The notes: a model not told the origin generated them from the letters alone. DNA of 64,000 bases from Gammaproteobacteria bacterium (GCA_009841615.1 VXLL01000014.1:185178-249177), one strand, 5' to 3'. Counted from the first letter of the stretch, positions 9,344 through 18,498 are shown. Translations and numbers: made by a program.

Positions 9344-9491
9344 TCTTGCCGAGTGCACACGATCTCTCGCGATTTGAGACTTACGCTTTTTCGGTGAGTT
9401 TCAGTGTTCCAAAAAACCAGCCTACAGTGGAAAGTTTTTAGACTTCCCCTCGTCAGACCACACTTAGCCTGACTCTTTAAAAATCAACAAA

Positions 9492-9527
9492 AAAGGCACA
9501 CAATTGCGGCAGCAATTGTGTGCCTTT
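9492..9527. terminator. Bidirectional intrinsic terminator
   Basis: Perfect 15-bp inverted repeat, AAAGGCACACAATTG and its complement, around a six-nt loop CGGCAG (outer pair can close to a GGCA tetraloop). On the minus strand it is followed by an interrupted T tract (TTTTTTGTTGATTTTT), so it best serves the TonB receptor gene; on the plus strand by GATGTTTT, serving the membrane protein. It sits between the two convergent stops. Confidence 0.9.
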
Positions 9528-9553
9528 GATGTTTTAAAGTCTATTTAATTAAC

Positions 9554-12124
9554 TCATCTTTGCCAGGTAATTCTGCCGTAGATATATCCGCCGTTAAAAC
9601 CATAGGGAGATTGCTCACCGTAAAGTAGTCCGGCGATATTTCCGTTAGGATTTTCGGATGGATACACATCGGTCATGTTCTGCATACCACCTGTAATCGT
9701 CATTCCATCATTCATGTGAAACGAGATCTCAGCGTCGAAAATCAATACCGCTTCGGGGTAATAAGCCGCGGCCGCATCGTTGGTGGGAGTATCATAATAT
9801 TCACCGTAATATCGCAATCGAACCATCGCATTGATTTGTTTCACTCGATGATTCCACGTAGCAGTGATTCGGGAAGAAGGTTGACCATCTTCAATTTGAT
9901 TCTTTCGATTTTCAGAAGTAAAGTCTGGGTTGAATTTGGACAGTTCGACATCATTGAAATTCGCTGCGAGTGAGAAACTGGAAATTCCTCCGCCGAACGC
10001 CCTTTGCGTGGTAGCGACTATATCAATACCGGAAGTCCGAAGCGTTTGCTGATTTGATAAAAATCTTACGCTAGAAAAACTCGATGCATCTGCGACTCCC
10101 TCAGCGAGTAGTGCTTCAATGTCTGCATCAGTCAAATGGAAACGGCTTGTGAACGCGATACGGTCTTTCACTTCAATGTTATACCAATCGACCGTGACGT
10201 TGACGTTAGCAAATGTACCGGTGAGTCCGATAGTAGTATTGACCGATTTCTCTGGTGTTAATGCCTGCGCGCCTTTCTGAATAGCAATTGCGTTCGTAGG
10301 TGGTAACGTTGCGATGTCTGCAAGCATTCCCATATTGAATTCTGTCGTTACGTTTCGAAGATTCGCTTGTCCAGCCGTCGGTACTCTAAAACCAGTGCTA
10401 ACCGCGCCCCGAATCGCGGTGGTGGGATTGATTTCAATTCGTGCGGCCAATTTGCCGTCTAAGGTGTCACCGTAGTCTGGGTAATTTTCATAGCGTAATG
10501 CTCCGGCGAGCAATAGATTTTCAGATACGTCTGATTCTAAATCAATATAGAATGCGGTAGAATCAACACTGTTGATCCCTGCATCTGTTGGTGGGAATCC
10601 AGGAAATCCATTCGATCCAATTCCAAATCCTTGTGCAGCCAAGTTCGGATCAATGAAGTACGAATTAGGTTCGCCATTGCTTATTCGAAACGAGTCTTGT
10701 CGTTGTTCGTAGCCCCAGGCAAAGTTGACTATAAGCCCCCCCCTGTCTAGTTCTATGGGTCTCGCCATGTCAACGTTAAATACTCGGTCTGTTTCAGTGT
10801 AGGCACCAGATTCATAGTGCGTCGGAATATTGTTTCGCAGGCTCAAGAGCTGCGGATTAATTGTGTTGAATATGTAGAACAGCGCGTAGCTGCGTCCGAT
10901 AGACGCGCTGACATCGAAATACCAACCGTTGTCCATAGTTCCGCGCACTCCGCCAACAAGCGATAAGTCAGCAATCTGTCCACCAAAGTTTGGTGTGAAT
11001 CCACCTGGGAACTTTTCAATCAATGAGTAACAATTCGGATCAGTGCGAATTGCTGCAAGAGCGTCTGGGTCTGCAACATGATCGACGATCCTGACGACGG
11101 GACAATTACCTGACATATCACCGGACAAATCGGCAACTTTTACAGTATTGAAACCATCTACTTCATCGCCGAGGAACACACCGCCGCGAGTGTGTGGATT
11201 TCGGTAGTAAAAGCCACCGACCACTTCTCTTTCCGCCCAATTTCCAAACGCATAGGCTTCGCTGTTGTCACCAAATTCCACTCCTACGTTAGCCCAAATC
11301 TTAAAGTCGTCATAAATATCTGGAGCGCCCCAAATTTGTGCAGCTGGTTGGCGTACATCTGTATTCCCTGCATTAATTAAATCTAACGCATCGGTACGCT
11401 GTGCACTCCGGCTGGTCGCATCCTGTTCTTTCCATTCAGCGGCAAATGTCGCGAAACCGACATCACTGAGAGGAAAGCCGATATACGAAGCGATTGAAGT
11501 TTGAGCTCCATCGCCTTCAAAGTACTGACCAGTCTTGACATCGAGCAAGAAACCCCTGGAGTCTTCTCGTAGTACGAAATTCATAATTCCAGCGATTGCA
11601 TCCGATCCGTATTGAGACGAAGCACCATCTCTTAATACTTCTACTCGATCTATTGCAACCGCAGGGATCACGGATAGATCGGGAGCTTGTGCGCCACCAG
11701 AAGCACCGGCTCCAAGAAGCGCGATGACCGCGGCGCGATGACGACGTTTGCCATTAACTAGTACAAGCGTGGAATCAGGAGATAGCGAACGCAATACTGC
11801 GGGTCGAATGAACGTCGCGGCATCACTGATTGGCTCTAACGAAACGTTGTAAGACGGTACCAAAGCCGCAAGGAGGTCATCCATATCGTTACCACCCTGA
11901 GCTAGAAACTCATCCGATTGTAAGACGTCAACGGGTACAGGCGAGTCCGCTGCTGACCGGTCGAGTCGTCGTGAACCGACTACCTTGACTTCCTCAATCT
12001 CGTCGCCCGCATCTACGACTTGTCCCTCGTCGTTTTCCTGTTGCGCAATCAAGACACTTGCGGGTAGCAAAAGCACTGTGAGGCAAACAAATTTGATAAA
12101 TATGTCTGATATCTTTGAATACAC
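9554..12124 (-). CDS. TonB-dependent outer-membrane receptor
   Basis: An 856-residue outer-membrane receptor. It has a signal peptide (about 1-28, ending VLIAQQ), a TonB-box-like segment (EEVKVVGSR, about 43-51), a plug domain (DSPVPVDVL through VPAVAIDRVEVLRDGASSQYGSD to IAGIMNFVLR), and then a beta barrel with alternating aromatic/polar strands ending in YIYGRITWQR. Such receptors import scarce substrates using the proton motive force through TonB-ExbBD; the plug style with VNGKRRHR is common in receptors of carbohydrate, peptide or aromatic uptake, so the ligand is not fixed. It lies 120 bp behind, and in the same direction as, the oligopeptide ABC operon, suggesting the two form an outer- plus inner-membrane peptide route. 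Start is GTG 12124 with AGGAG five nt upstream. Confidence 0.93.
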   Translation of the reverse strand: MYSKISDIFIKFVCLTVLLLPASVLIAQQENDEGQVVDAGDEIEEVKVVGSRRLDRSAADSPVPVDVLQSDEFLAQGGNDMDDLLAALVPSYNVSLEPISDAATFIRPAVLRSLSPDSTLVLVNGKRRHRAAVIALLGAGASGGAQAPDLSVIPAVAIDRVEVLRDGASSQYGSDAIAGIMNFVLREDSRGFLLDVKTGQYFEGDGAQTSIASYIGFPLSDVGFATFAAEWKEQDATSRSAQRTDALDLINAGNTDVRQPAAQIWGAPDIYDDFKIWANVGVEFGDNSEAYAFGNWAEREVVGGFYYRNPHTRGGVFLGDEVDGFNTVKVADLSGDMSGNCPVVRIVDHVADPDALAAIRTDPNCYSLIEKFPGGFTPNFGGQIADLSLVGGVRGTMDNGWYFDVSASIGRSYALFYIFNTINPQLLSLRNNIPTHYESGAYTETDRVFNVDMARPIELDRGGLIVNFAWGYEQRQDSFRISNGEPNSYFIDPNLAAQGFGIGSNGFPGFPPTDAGINSVDSTAFYIDLESDVSENLLLAGALRYENYPDYGDTLDGKLAARIEINPTTAIRGAVSTGFRVPTAGQANLRNVTTEFNMGMLADIATLPPTNAIAIQKGAQALTPEKSVNTTIGLTGTFANVNVTVDWYNIEVKDRIAFTSRFHLTDADIEALLAEGVADASSFSSVRFLSNQQTLRTSGIDIVATTQRAFGGGISSFSLAANFNDVELSKFNPDFTSENRKNQIEDGQPSSRITATWNHRVKQINAMVRLRYYGEYYDTPTNDAAAAYYPEAVLIFDAEISFHMNDGMTITGGMQNMTDVYPSENPNGNIAGLLYGEQSPYGFNGGYIYGRITWQR

Positions 12125-12129
12125 AATAA

Positions 12130-12134
12130 CTCCT
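12130..12134 (-). promoter_or_regulatory. Ribosome binding site supporting the GTG start of the receptor
   Basis: AGGAG on the minus strand, five nt before GTG 12124-12122. It fixes a non-ATG start that is followed at once by a good signal peptide. Confidence 0.65.
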
Positions 12135-12187
12135 ATGAAAGGTTTGTGGTAATTTGTGAGACGGCGAATTTGTTCACAGCCATTGTC

Positions 12188-12203
12188 CCACGTTTAAATG
12201 TGG
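12188..12203. promoter_or_regulatory. Near-perfect palindrome upstream of the TonB receptor gene
   Basis: CCACGTTTAAATGTGG, a 16-nt dyad with one mismatched pair, in the 120-bp gap between the oppF-type stop and the receptor start. It could be an operator for separate control of the receptor. No regulator is adjacent. Confidence 0.2.
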
Positions 12204-12244
12204 TTTATGGAGATAGAACTCACACAAACATTTAATTTTACTAA

Positions 12245-13300
12245 TTACTTGTCTTCGTATAGGTGACAGGCTACAAGTCGCTCGTGTCCGTTTGAGGCGA
12301 TGTTTCGTAGCTCAGGGGTGGTCGTAAGACATTCATCCATCACTTTGGGACATCGACTTGCGAATCGACAGCCCGGTTGAATGTTCACCGGCGACGGAAT
12401 CTCGCCCTGTATTTTTGTAGAAGCTCGCGTCCGCTCTAATTTTGGATCAGGTTCAGGATTGGAACCAATCAAGACTTGGGTATAGGGATGCTTGGGATTG
12501 AAAAACACCTCATCGGCGGGACCAAGTTCAATCAGCGATCCAAGGTACATCACCGCAATTCGATCCGAAACGTAACGCACCATGGACAGGTCATGGGCGA
12601 TGAATAACAGCGTGAGGCCCAGAGAGTCTTTCAACTCACCCAAGAGATTGATAACCTGTGCTTGCACCGACACATCGAGCGCGGAAATCGGTTCATCACA
12701 TATAACGAAATCCGGTTCTAGTATCAGAGCACGTGCGATCCCGATTCGCTGTCGTTGCCCGCCTGAAAACTCATGAGGATAACGAGATAGATGATCCCCG
12801 TTCAACCCCACGCGTTCCAACCACTCTTTGGGGTCTGCTGCAATCCGTTCGTTCTCCTTGGATGCGAGCAATTTTGGACCCTCACCAATAATCTCTCCAA
12901 CTGTCATTCTGGGATTCAGCGAAGAGTATGGATCTTGGAAAATCATCTGCATACGGTGGGCATATTTTCGAAAGTGGTGTGGTGAGAATCGAGAAGGTAG
13001 ACTAACACCATCAAAGGTTACCGATCCTGCAGTCTTCGTATGAAGACCAATAATCGTTTTACCTAGAGTCGACTTACCGGAACCACTCTCGCCGACAAGA
13101 CCGACAATCTCCTTTTGATGAATGTCGAATGTAACTTCATCAACGGCATGCACGATGTCTCGCATGCCTAGCCTAAAGTGTTTTGTAAGATTGTTGATCC
13201 GGACAAGAGGTTCAATCGGGCTTGCTGGGACAGGAGGTTCGATCGAGCTTGCCGGGACAGGAGATTCAATCGAACTCGCTAAGACAGGAGATTCAATCAA
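12245..13300 (-). CDS. oppF: Oligopeptide/dipeptide ABC transporter ATP-binding protein, OppF/DppF type, with repeat extension
   Basis: A 351-residue ATPase that powers inner-membrane peptide import with its partner OppD. It shows Walker A GESGSGKST, signature SGGQRQRIG, Walker B FVICDEPISALD, H-loop AHD and the C-terminal oligopeptide-transporter domain with the Cys cluster CRFASRCPKVMDEC. Before the usual N-terminus (RINNLTKHF) sits an extension of about 34 residues made of a 9-residue repeat (SIE-PPVPA-type) encoded by four 27-nt units at 13200-13307. The start is TTG 13300, overlapping the oppD TGA by three bases, with GGAGGT nine nt upstream, so the extension is very likely translated. 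Last ABC component of the operon. Substrate specificity (oligo- versus dipeptide) cannot be told from sequence alone. Confidence 0.93.
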   Translation of the reverse strand: MIESPVLASSIESPVPASSIEPPVPASPIEPLVRINNLTKHFRLGMRDIVHAVDEVTFDIHQKEIVGLVGESGSGKSTLGKTIIGLHTKTAGSVTFDGVSLPSRFSPHHFRKYAHRMQMIFQDPYSSLNPRMTVGEIIGEGPKLLASKENERIAADPKEWLERVGLNGDHLSRYPHEFSGGQRQRIGIARALILEPDFVICDEPISALDVSVQAQVINLLGELKDSLGLTLLFIAHDLSMVRYVSDRIAVMYLGSLIELGPADEVFFNPKHPYTQVLIGSNPEPDPKLERTRASTKIQGEIPSPVNIQPGCRFASRCPKVMDECLTTTPELRNIASNGHERLVACHLYEDK

Positions 13301-13307
13301 GCTTGCT
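13200..13307 (-). repeat. Four 27-nt tandem units coding the OppF N-terminal extension
   Basis: Units 13200-13226, 13227-13253, 13254-13280 and 13281-13307, each containing GACAGGAG(A/G)TTC(A/G)ATC with a few substitutions. The period is a multiple of three, so copy-number change would keep the frame. Confidence 0.85.
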
Positions 13308-14307
13308 GTACCTCCAAGACTTTGTGTTCGCAGGCTTCATGGTGAAGCCAGCATTTGGAAAAGTGTGAATCAGAAACTGTGAACTGAGTTGGTCGATTCG
13401 AAATACAAGCTTCCATTGCTCGCGGACAACGTGCAACGTAACCACAACCTTCCGGTGGGGAAAAGAGATCGGGTGGACTACCAGGGATGGGCATCAATTG
13501 TTGTACAACATCCTGACGGTTCGACGGCATCGCACTCAAAAGACCAACCGTGTAAGGGTGCGATGGTGAATAAAAAATTTCGTCGACTGTTCCGGATTCA
13601 AGAATCTCTCCAGCGTACATAACCACAACGCGATCGGCCACTCGCGCCACCACACCTAAATCATGTGTAATGAGTATCAAGCCCATTCCCACTTCCTGCT
13701 GAAGATCTTTGATTAAGTCTAGGATCTGTGCTTGAATGGTTACGTCAAGTGCTGTTGTTGGTTCGTCTGCGATAAGCAAGTCAGGCTCACAGGCTATAGC
13801 CATGGCGATCATTGCTCGTTGCAGCATCCCACCTGAGAACTCAAACGGATACTGGTTAGCGCGTTTCGCAGCTTCCGGGATTTTCGACATTTCAAGTAGT
13901 TCAATTGCTTTGCGTTTCGCTTTAGCCGCCGACATTTTTCGATGCAACTTTAGAGGCTCGGCAATTTGATTCCCGATGGTCATCGTCGGGTTTAACGAAG
14001 TCATTGGATCTTGAAAGATCATGCCAACTTTATTCCCTCGAATGTCTCGACCATCGATGATGTGGTTGTTGAGTATGTTGTGTCCTTCAAGCCATGCTTC
14101 CCCCGCAACAATACGACCCGGAGGTATAGGTATGAGTCCCATGACGCTCTGAACTGCTACGGATTTTCCGCAACCAGATTCACCAACGATAGCGAGAGTT
14201 TCACCGCGATCCACATGAAAACTCGCGCCCCGAACCGCCTTCACGATGCCTCCGTAGGTCGTGAACTCTACTTGTAAATTTGAAACTTCAAACAGTGATT
14301 GGCTCAT
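13297..14307 (-). CDS. oppD: Oligopeptide/dipeptide ABC transporter ATP-binding protein, OppD/DppD type
   Basis: A 336-residue ATPase of the peptide importer. Motifs in order: Walker A GESGCGKS (about 43-50), Q-loop MIFQDPMTSLNP, signature FSGGMLQR, Walker B LLIADEPTTALD, H-loop ITHDLG, and the C-terminal Opp/Dpp region with GCGYVARCPRAMEAC, whose cysteines bind an iron-sulfur cluster in studied members. Normal family length. Its ATG overlaps the oppC stop by four bases (ATGA) and its own TGA overlaps the oppF TTG, so translation is coupled along the operon. It works as a heterodimer with the downstream OppF-type ATPase. Confidence 0.95.
   Translation of the reverse strand: MSQSLFEVSNLQVEFTTYGGIVKAVRGASFHVDRGETLAIVGESGCGKSVAVQSVMGLIPIPPGRIVAGEAWLEGHNILNNHIIDGRDIRGNKVGMIFQDPMTSLNPTMTIGNQIAEPLKLHRKMSAAKAKRKAIELLEMSKIPEAAKRANQYPFEFSGGMLQRAMIAMAIACEPDLLIADEPTTALDVTIQAQILDLIKDLQQEVGMGLILITHDLGVVARVADRVVVMYAGEILESGTVDEIFYSPSHPYTVGLLSAMPSNRQDVVQQLMPIPGSPPDLFSPPEGCGYVARCPRAMEACISNRPTQFTVSDSHFSKCWLHHEACEHKVLEVQQA
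13310..13315 (-). promoter_or_regulatory. Ribosome binding site for the TTG start of oppF
   Basis: GGAGGT on the minus strand nine nt before TTG 13300, lying inside the end of the oppD coding region. It supports start/stop overlap and translation of the repeat extension. Confidence 0.6.
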
Positions 14308-15716
14308 TCGCGAGATCTCATACGTGCGTCAAGTGCATCGCGAAGTCCATCGCCTAGTAAATTGAAAGCAAGAACCGTAATGCTGATAAATAGTGCAGGA
14401 AAGAGCAGTTCGTGAGGATACATTTCCATGGTCCGTATTCCATCATTACACATCGAGCCCCAAGACGGAGTGGGCGGTACTACTCCCATGCCGATAAACG
14501 ACAGAAATGCTTCCGTAAATATGGTGGCGGGTACCGCAAACGTGAAGGAAACCAGTACTACACCCATGGTATTTGGAATCATATGGCGACCAATAAGCCA
14601 ACTATTGGGTGCTCCAAGAAGTCTCGAAGCATCAACGTAACCCTGTTCTCGGATTTTTAGCACTTCGCCCCGAACGAGGCGAGCGATCCCGGGCCAGCTG
14701 AGAAGCACTAGAGCGACTACCATAGCCAGCATTCCACCTTCAATACCGAGAAATTCCTGAAATTTACTCATCCAGTTCTCCGTGTCCCCTGAAGGTACAA
14801 ACAGCAATTTAAACAAAATCATGAATAAAAGGAACGGAAGGGCGATTACAAAATCAGTAAACCTCATCAATCCTGCATCAACGACTCCACCAAAATAACC
14901 TGAAACGCTCCCAATAATGATGCCGAGGACGATAAAGAGTAAAGGAGCGACAATGCCAATGGTAAGCGATACTTGGGCACCTTTCATGAGTCGAGCTAAC
15001 ATATCTCGACCCAGGTAGTCTGTACCTAACGGATGCCAAAACAGTGAAACCGTGTCTCCAGGTTGCACATTTTCGGCTTTTGTAAGTTCTAATGCTTCAC
15101 TCACGGTGATTGCGAGCTGAGGTCGAACATATATCGTTTTCGCGGCTTCGAATTCTGTACCATCTTCATTTAATGCTACGACTGAGTACCAGTAAGGTTT
15201 TTGTCGAATAGCTAACCGATCTTCAAAGCTGACGTGCGTTCCGGTCTCGTTAACTCCCATAGACAATCCGAGAGGTATATCCTCCGTCGGTTCTATGATA
15301 TTGCGATAAATTCGGTATCCGAAAGCATTCGGAACGGGATCCCACTTCAAACGAACTCTTGAAGTAGTAGGTTCACCGACAACTTCGAGTGCTGTTGGTG
15401 CCTGATGTTCACCATTCGCTGCAGCAACGTGCACATCTTGCCAATCGTCTTGGTCTGGCAGGACCATGGCTTTGCGATTAATCCAGGGTGGTTCTGAAGT
15501 ACGATCGAGGTTTTGTACGTCGTGTTTGATAGTCCAAAACACATGAGGCGCGATAAAAGCGAAGATTAGGAGTAGGACGATTACTACGAGAGACGCAATC
15601 GCACGCTTGTTCGCGACGAGCCTAACAAAAGCATCTTGCCAGTACGAAAGAGATGGGCGGCTCGTTTGTTCGATGTCCGAGTCGACTGTAGTTGGTTTAA
15701 AAGATAACTCTGTCAT
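14304..15716 (-). CDS. oppC: Peptide ABC transporter permease, OppC/DppC type, with inserted FN3-like domain
   Basis: A 470-residue permease, much longer than the roughly 300 residues usual for OppC. Segment 1-60 carries the cytoplasmic N-terminus and first transmembrane helix (ASLVVIVLLLIFAFIAPHVF). The next part, about 90-200, is an extra periplasmic domain with fibronectin type III features: an opening PTALEVVGEPTTSRVRLKWD, NAFGYRIYR, and closing PYWYSVVALNEDG. After it the ordinary permease resumes with HPLGTDYLGRDMLARLMKGA, five further helices and the EAA loop (EQGYVDASRLLGAPNSWLIG). Linked by four-base overlaps to oppB and oppD. The transport core looks intact; the insert might contact the binding protein or peptides in the periplasm (inference). 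Confidence 0.93.
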   Translation of the reverse strand: MTELSFKPTTVDSDIEQTSRPSLSYWQDAFVRLVANKRAIASLVVIVLLLIFAFIAPHVFWTIKHDVQNLDRTSEPPWINRKAMVLPDQDDWQDVHVAAANGEHQAPTALEVVGEPTTSRVRLKWDPVPNAFGYRIYRNIIEPTEDIPLGLSMGVNETGTHVSFEDRLAIRQKPYWYSVVALNEDGTEFEAAKTIYVRPQLAITVSEALELTKAENVQPGDTVSLFWHPLGTDYLGRDMLARLMKGAQVSLTIGIVAPLLFIVLGIIIGSVSGYFGGVVDAGLMRFTDFVIALPFLLFMILFKLLFVPSGDTENWMSKFQEFLGIEGGMLAMVVALVLLSWPGIARLVRGEVLKIREQGYVDASRLLGAPNSWLIGRHMIPNTMGVVLVSFTFAVPATIFTEAFLSFIGMGVVPPTPSWGSMCNDGIRTMEMYPHELLFPALFISITVLAFNLLGDGLRDALDARMRSRE

Positions 15717-16645
15717 TGCAACCGTACCCGCGGATCGATGAGAGCATACACTAGATCTACAACAATGACCATTAAGACAAGAAACGCACCATAGAAGACG
15801 GTGGTTCCCATAATCACTGTGTAATCGCTCTGTTGCACTGCTTCAACAAAAGTTCTACCCAATCCGGGAATCGCAAATACGTTTTCGACTACAAACCCGC
15901 CCGTGGTAATCGCGGCGATCGAAGGTCCAAGCACGGTTACCACTGGAAGTATGGCGTTACGAAATTGGTGTTTTGCAAATATTTGAGCGACGGGAACCCC
16001 CTTCGAACGAGCCGTTCGAATGTAGTCCGCGTTTACTATTTCGAGCATTGAGGTTCGCATTAGTCGTGTGAGAAACGCCATCGTACCAAGTCCAAGCACT
16101 AATGCTGGTACCAGCATGTGCCAGATGGTGCCCCAGCCCGCGACGGGTAGCAGTTCAAAACCTAGCATTCTGTTGGCAACCACAATACCAAGTTGGCCAA
16201 CCGTAGCAAACACGAACGATGGTACGGATATACCAAGAATGACAAGGATGATTATTACCACATCGGGCCAGCGATTTCGATAGAGTGCCGTAAGTGCCCC
16301 CCAAAGAATCCCGCCCATACCTGCGATAACTATTGCTAGTATTCCTAAGATTGCCGAAACGGGAAATCGTTCAGCTATGATCTTATTAACGGGTCGTTCT
16401 TCTTGTTTGAACGACAATCCGAAGTCTCCGCGGATCATATTCCACATATAAATACCGTACTGTACGATGACGGGTTTATCCAAGCCGTACTTCTTTTCTA
16501 GCTGTTCTTGAACCTGGTCTGACACCGCCTTTTCATTCAGCAACGGATTTCCAGGTATGCTGTGCATCACGAAAAAAGTAACAGTCGCAATAAACCACAC
16601 AGTAATAACACCCTGGACGAGCCTCATTAGGACATAGCGTGTCAT
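15713..16645 (-). CDS. oppB: Peptide ABC transporter permease, OppB/DppB type
   Basis: A 310-residue inner-membrane permease of the Opp/Dpp family. The N-terminal helix (VQGVITVWFIATVTFFVMHSIPGNPL) with the conserved PGNP, the long periplasmic loop, and the EAA loop (ADYIRTARSKGVPVAQIFAKHQFRN) are all typical, as is the C-terminal VVDLVYALIDPRVRL. Length is standard. It pairs with OppC to form the translocation channel. Start ATG 16645 lies ten nt after the oppA stop; its stop overlaps the oppC start by four bases (ATGA). Confidence 0.95.
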   Translation of the reverse strand: MTRYVLMRLVQGVITVWFIATVTFFVMHSIPGNPLLNEKAVSDQVQEQLEKKYGLDKPVIVQYGIYMWNMIRGDFGLSFKQEERPVNKIIAERFPVSAILGILAIVIAGMGGILWGALTALYRNRWPDVVIIILVILGISVPSFVFATVGQLGIVVANRMLGFELLPVAGWGTIWHMLVPALVLGLGTMAFLTRLMRTSMLEIVNADYIRTARSKGVPVAQIFAKHQFRNAILPVVTVLGPSIAAITTGGFVVENVFAIPGLGRTFVEAVQQSDYTVIMGTTVFYGAFLVLMVIVVDLVYALIDPRVRLQ

Positions 16646-16655
16646 AGAATTGAGT

Positions 16656-18362
16656 TTATTCGGTCTCTGGCTTTACTAAGTAAGCTCGGGTGAAGTCGGG
16701 ATCGGTACCTACCGCTCGTCGTGTCACTCCTTGGACTCTATCATCGGCAACATAACTGCTGCCTCTCTCATATTCGACAATAATCGCTGCTTCTTCGTAG
16801 AGAATGTGTTGAACTCTATCCATAGCCTCCATGCGGGTACGGGGATCACTCGATTGTTGTGCAATCTGTACATTTTGGTCTAACTCATCATTCTTGAACA
16901 ATCCTCGATTGTTGGCGTTCCAGGACGTGAAAAGATCGCCAAAAGTGAGTACGTCGTCGTAATCAGGACCCCAACCAGCCGCGACTATGTCATAATCTCC
17001 TGATGTCATTTTTTCAAGTCTCTGCTGAAAAATCTGTTGGTCAATACGTACCTCAATTCCTAGGTTTTGTTTTAATAAGTTTTGATAATACTCCGCGTGT
17101 TTTGTTGAGAATTCGCTGTCCCCCGTAAGAAACATAAGTCGAGGTGGTTCAGACAAGCCGAGTTCGTTTAGTGCGTTGTTTAGATATTGCTTGGCTAGTT
17201 CAATGTTTCTTTCATGCTTAGGTGCTGGATATTCGTCTCGGAAGAAGCCTTCCACCCCCTTGAGCCATACCGGAAAAATAGACTCACCTGGTCTATTGCC
17301 TGGTGTTTTAAGAACTTTGAAAACAAGTTCTTCTTGATCGCATACCATTTGAATCGCTTTACGGAGGTTGCGATTTGACGTAGGACGTTCTTCTCGATGA
17401 TTGAATCCTAGATAGAACACTGAGCCATCCACGTGCTCTTTGATTGGCCAACCATTCGCTAACGCTCGTTCAATATTTTCAGCTTGCAATCCAGCCATGA
17501 CAATTTTTTCAGTTGCAAATAAATTTATAGTAGCTGTCGGATCCGACAGAATATAGCCGAAATCGATCGCGTCTAATCGAGTCTCATCTTTGTTCCAATA
17601 GGTGTGGTTCTTTTCTAATCGCAGCCGGCTCCCATGTTGCCACTTGCTAATGACAAAGGGACCGTTATAAATCAAATCTTCTGCATTTGTCCCGTATCTA
17701 CCTTCAGTGGATTCGTAAAACTCTCGATTGATCGGTAAATACGTAAAAAAAGCTAACAATTTGATAAAGTATGGTGTCGGTTGTTCAAGTTCTACTTGCA
17801 ACGTGTAGTCATTCAGTGCCGTTGCTCCAAGTTCTTCAACTGCCATAATTTCACTTTTTATGGCTTCCGCGTTTTTCAGTGGGTATAGAATAAAAGCGTA
17901 CTGAGATTTAGTCTCAGGATCAACTGCGGTTTGCCAAGCGAAGACAAAATCGTGAGCCGTAACAGGCGTACCGTTGCTCCAATAGGCATCCTCGCGCAAA
18001 TAGAACGTTCCCGTCAGTTCGGAGATGTCCCAGGACGTTGCTATTCCCGGTAGTATTTCGTTGTTAGGTCCATACCGAATTAAGCCTTCCATAACATGCC
18101 CCAATATTTGACCCGACACCATGTCGGTAGATCTTGTCGAGTTTAGTTGAGGTGGTTCAGAACCAAGGTTTAACGTGATTGAGTTGCTTTCAAAATCTAC
18201 GGCAGCGTTTGATTCAGTACCGATGCCAAGTCCCAGCGTCACGAAATGCAAACAAGTCAATAGCAACAACATTAGGGTAAATGCTAGAAAAATGTACTTG
18301 ACGAGTTGCCATACCGAACTAGTACTAACTGAACTTTTCGGTGCTTGAACCGTGTCTACCAC
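16656..18362 (-). CDS. oppA: Peptide ABC transporter substrate-binding protein, OppA type, N-terminally anchored
   Basis: A 568-residue family 5 extracellular solute-binding protein, first gene of the operon. Recognisable blocks are LNLGSEPPQLNSTRSTD, VMEGLIRYGPNNEILPGIATSWDIS, FYLREDAYWSNGTPVTAHDFVFAWQ and, near the C-terminus, GDYDIVAAGWGPDYDDVLTF. It captures peptides in the periplasm and delivers them to OppBC. The N-terminus has a 30-residue polar stretch before one hydrophobic helix (about 25-50, YIFLAFTLMLLLLTCLHFV); the Cys there has Thr before it, a poor lipobox, so an uncleaved membrane anchor is more likely than a lipoprotein. Start is GTG 18362 with GGAG six nt upstream. Divergent from the deacetylase-family gene. 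Confidence 0.93.
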   Translation of the reverse strand: MVDTVQAPKSSVSTSSVWQLVKYIFLAFTLMLLLLTCLHFVTLGLGIGTESNAAVDFESNSITLNLGSEPPQLNSTRSTDMVSGQILGHVMEGLIRYGPNNEILPGIATSWDISELTGTFYLREDAYWSNGTPVTAHDFVFAWQTAVDPETKSQYAFILYPLKNAEAIKSEIMAVEELGATALNDYTLQVELEQPTPYFIKLLAFFTYLPINREFYESTEGRYGTNAEDLIYNGPFVISKWQHGSRLRLEKNHTYWNKDETRLDAIDFGYILSDPTATINLFATEKIVMAGLQAENIERALANGWPIKEHVDGSVFYLGFNHREERPTSNRNLRKAIQMVCDQEELVFKVLKTPGNRPGESIFPVWLKGVEGFFRDEYPAPKHERNIELAKQYLNNALNELGLSEPPRLMFLTGDSEFSTKHAEYYQNLLKQNLGIEVRIDQQIFQQRLEKMTSGDYDIVAAGWGPDYDDVLTFGDLFTSWNANNRGLFKNDELDQNVQIAQQSSDPRTRMEAMDRVQHILYEEAAIIVEYERGSSYVADDRVQGVTRRAVGTDPDFTRAYLVKPETE

Positions 18363-18483
18363 AGAGATCTCCGTTTGAACCGCTATTCAGAATTGAAGCA
18401 GTGTAGATTTGCTCACTCAGTGAACAGTGTGCGTGAATAAACTAAGGTGTTTATTGTAGTGTTTGACAACTTATTTTTTGAAA

Positions 18484-18489
18484 GAAGGA
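18484..18489 (+). promoter_or_regulatory. Ribosome binding site selecting GTG 18499
   Basis: GAAGGA nine nt before GTG 18499. The longer frame from TTG 18463 would add 12 residues not expected in the family, so GTG 18499 is preferred. Confidence 0.5.
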
Positions 18490-18498
18490 CAACTTGAC

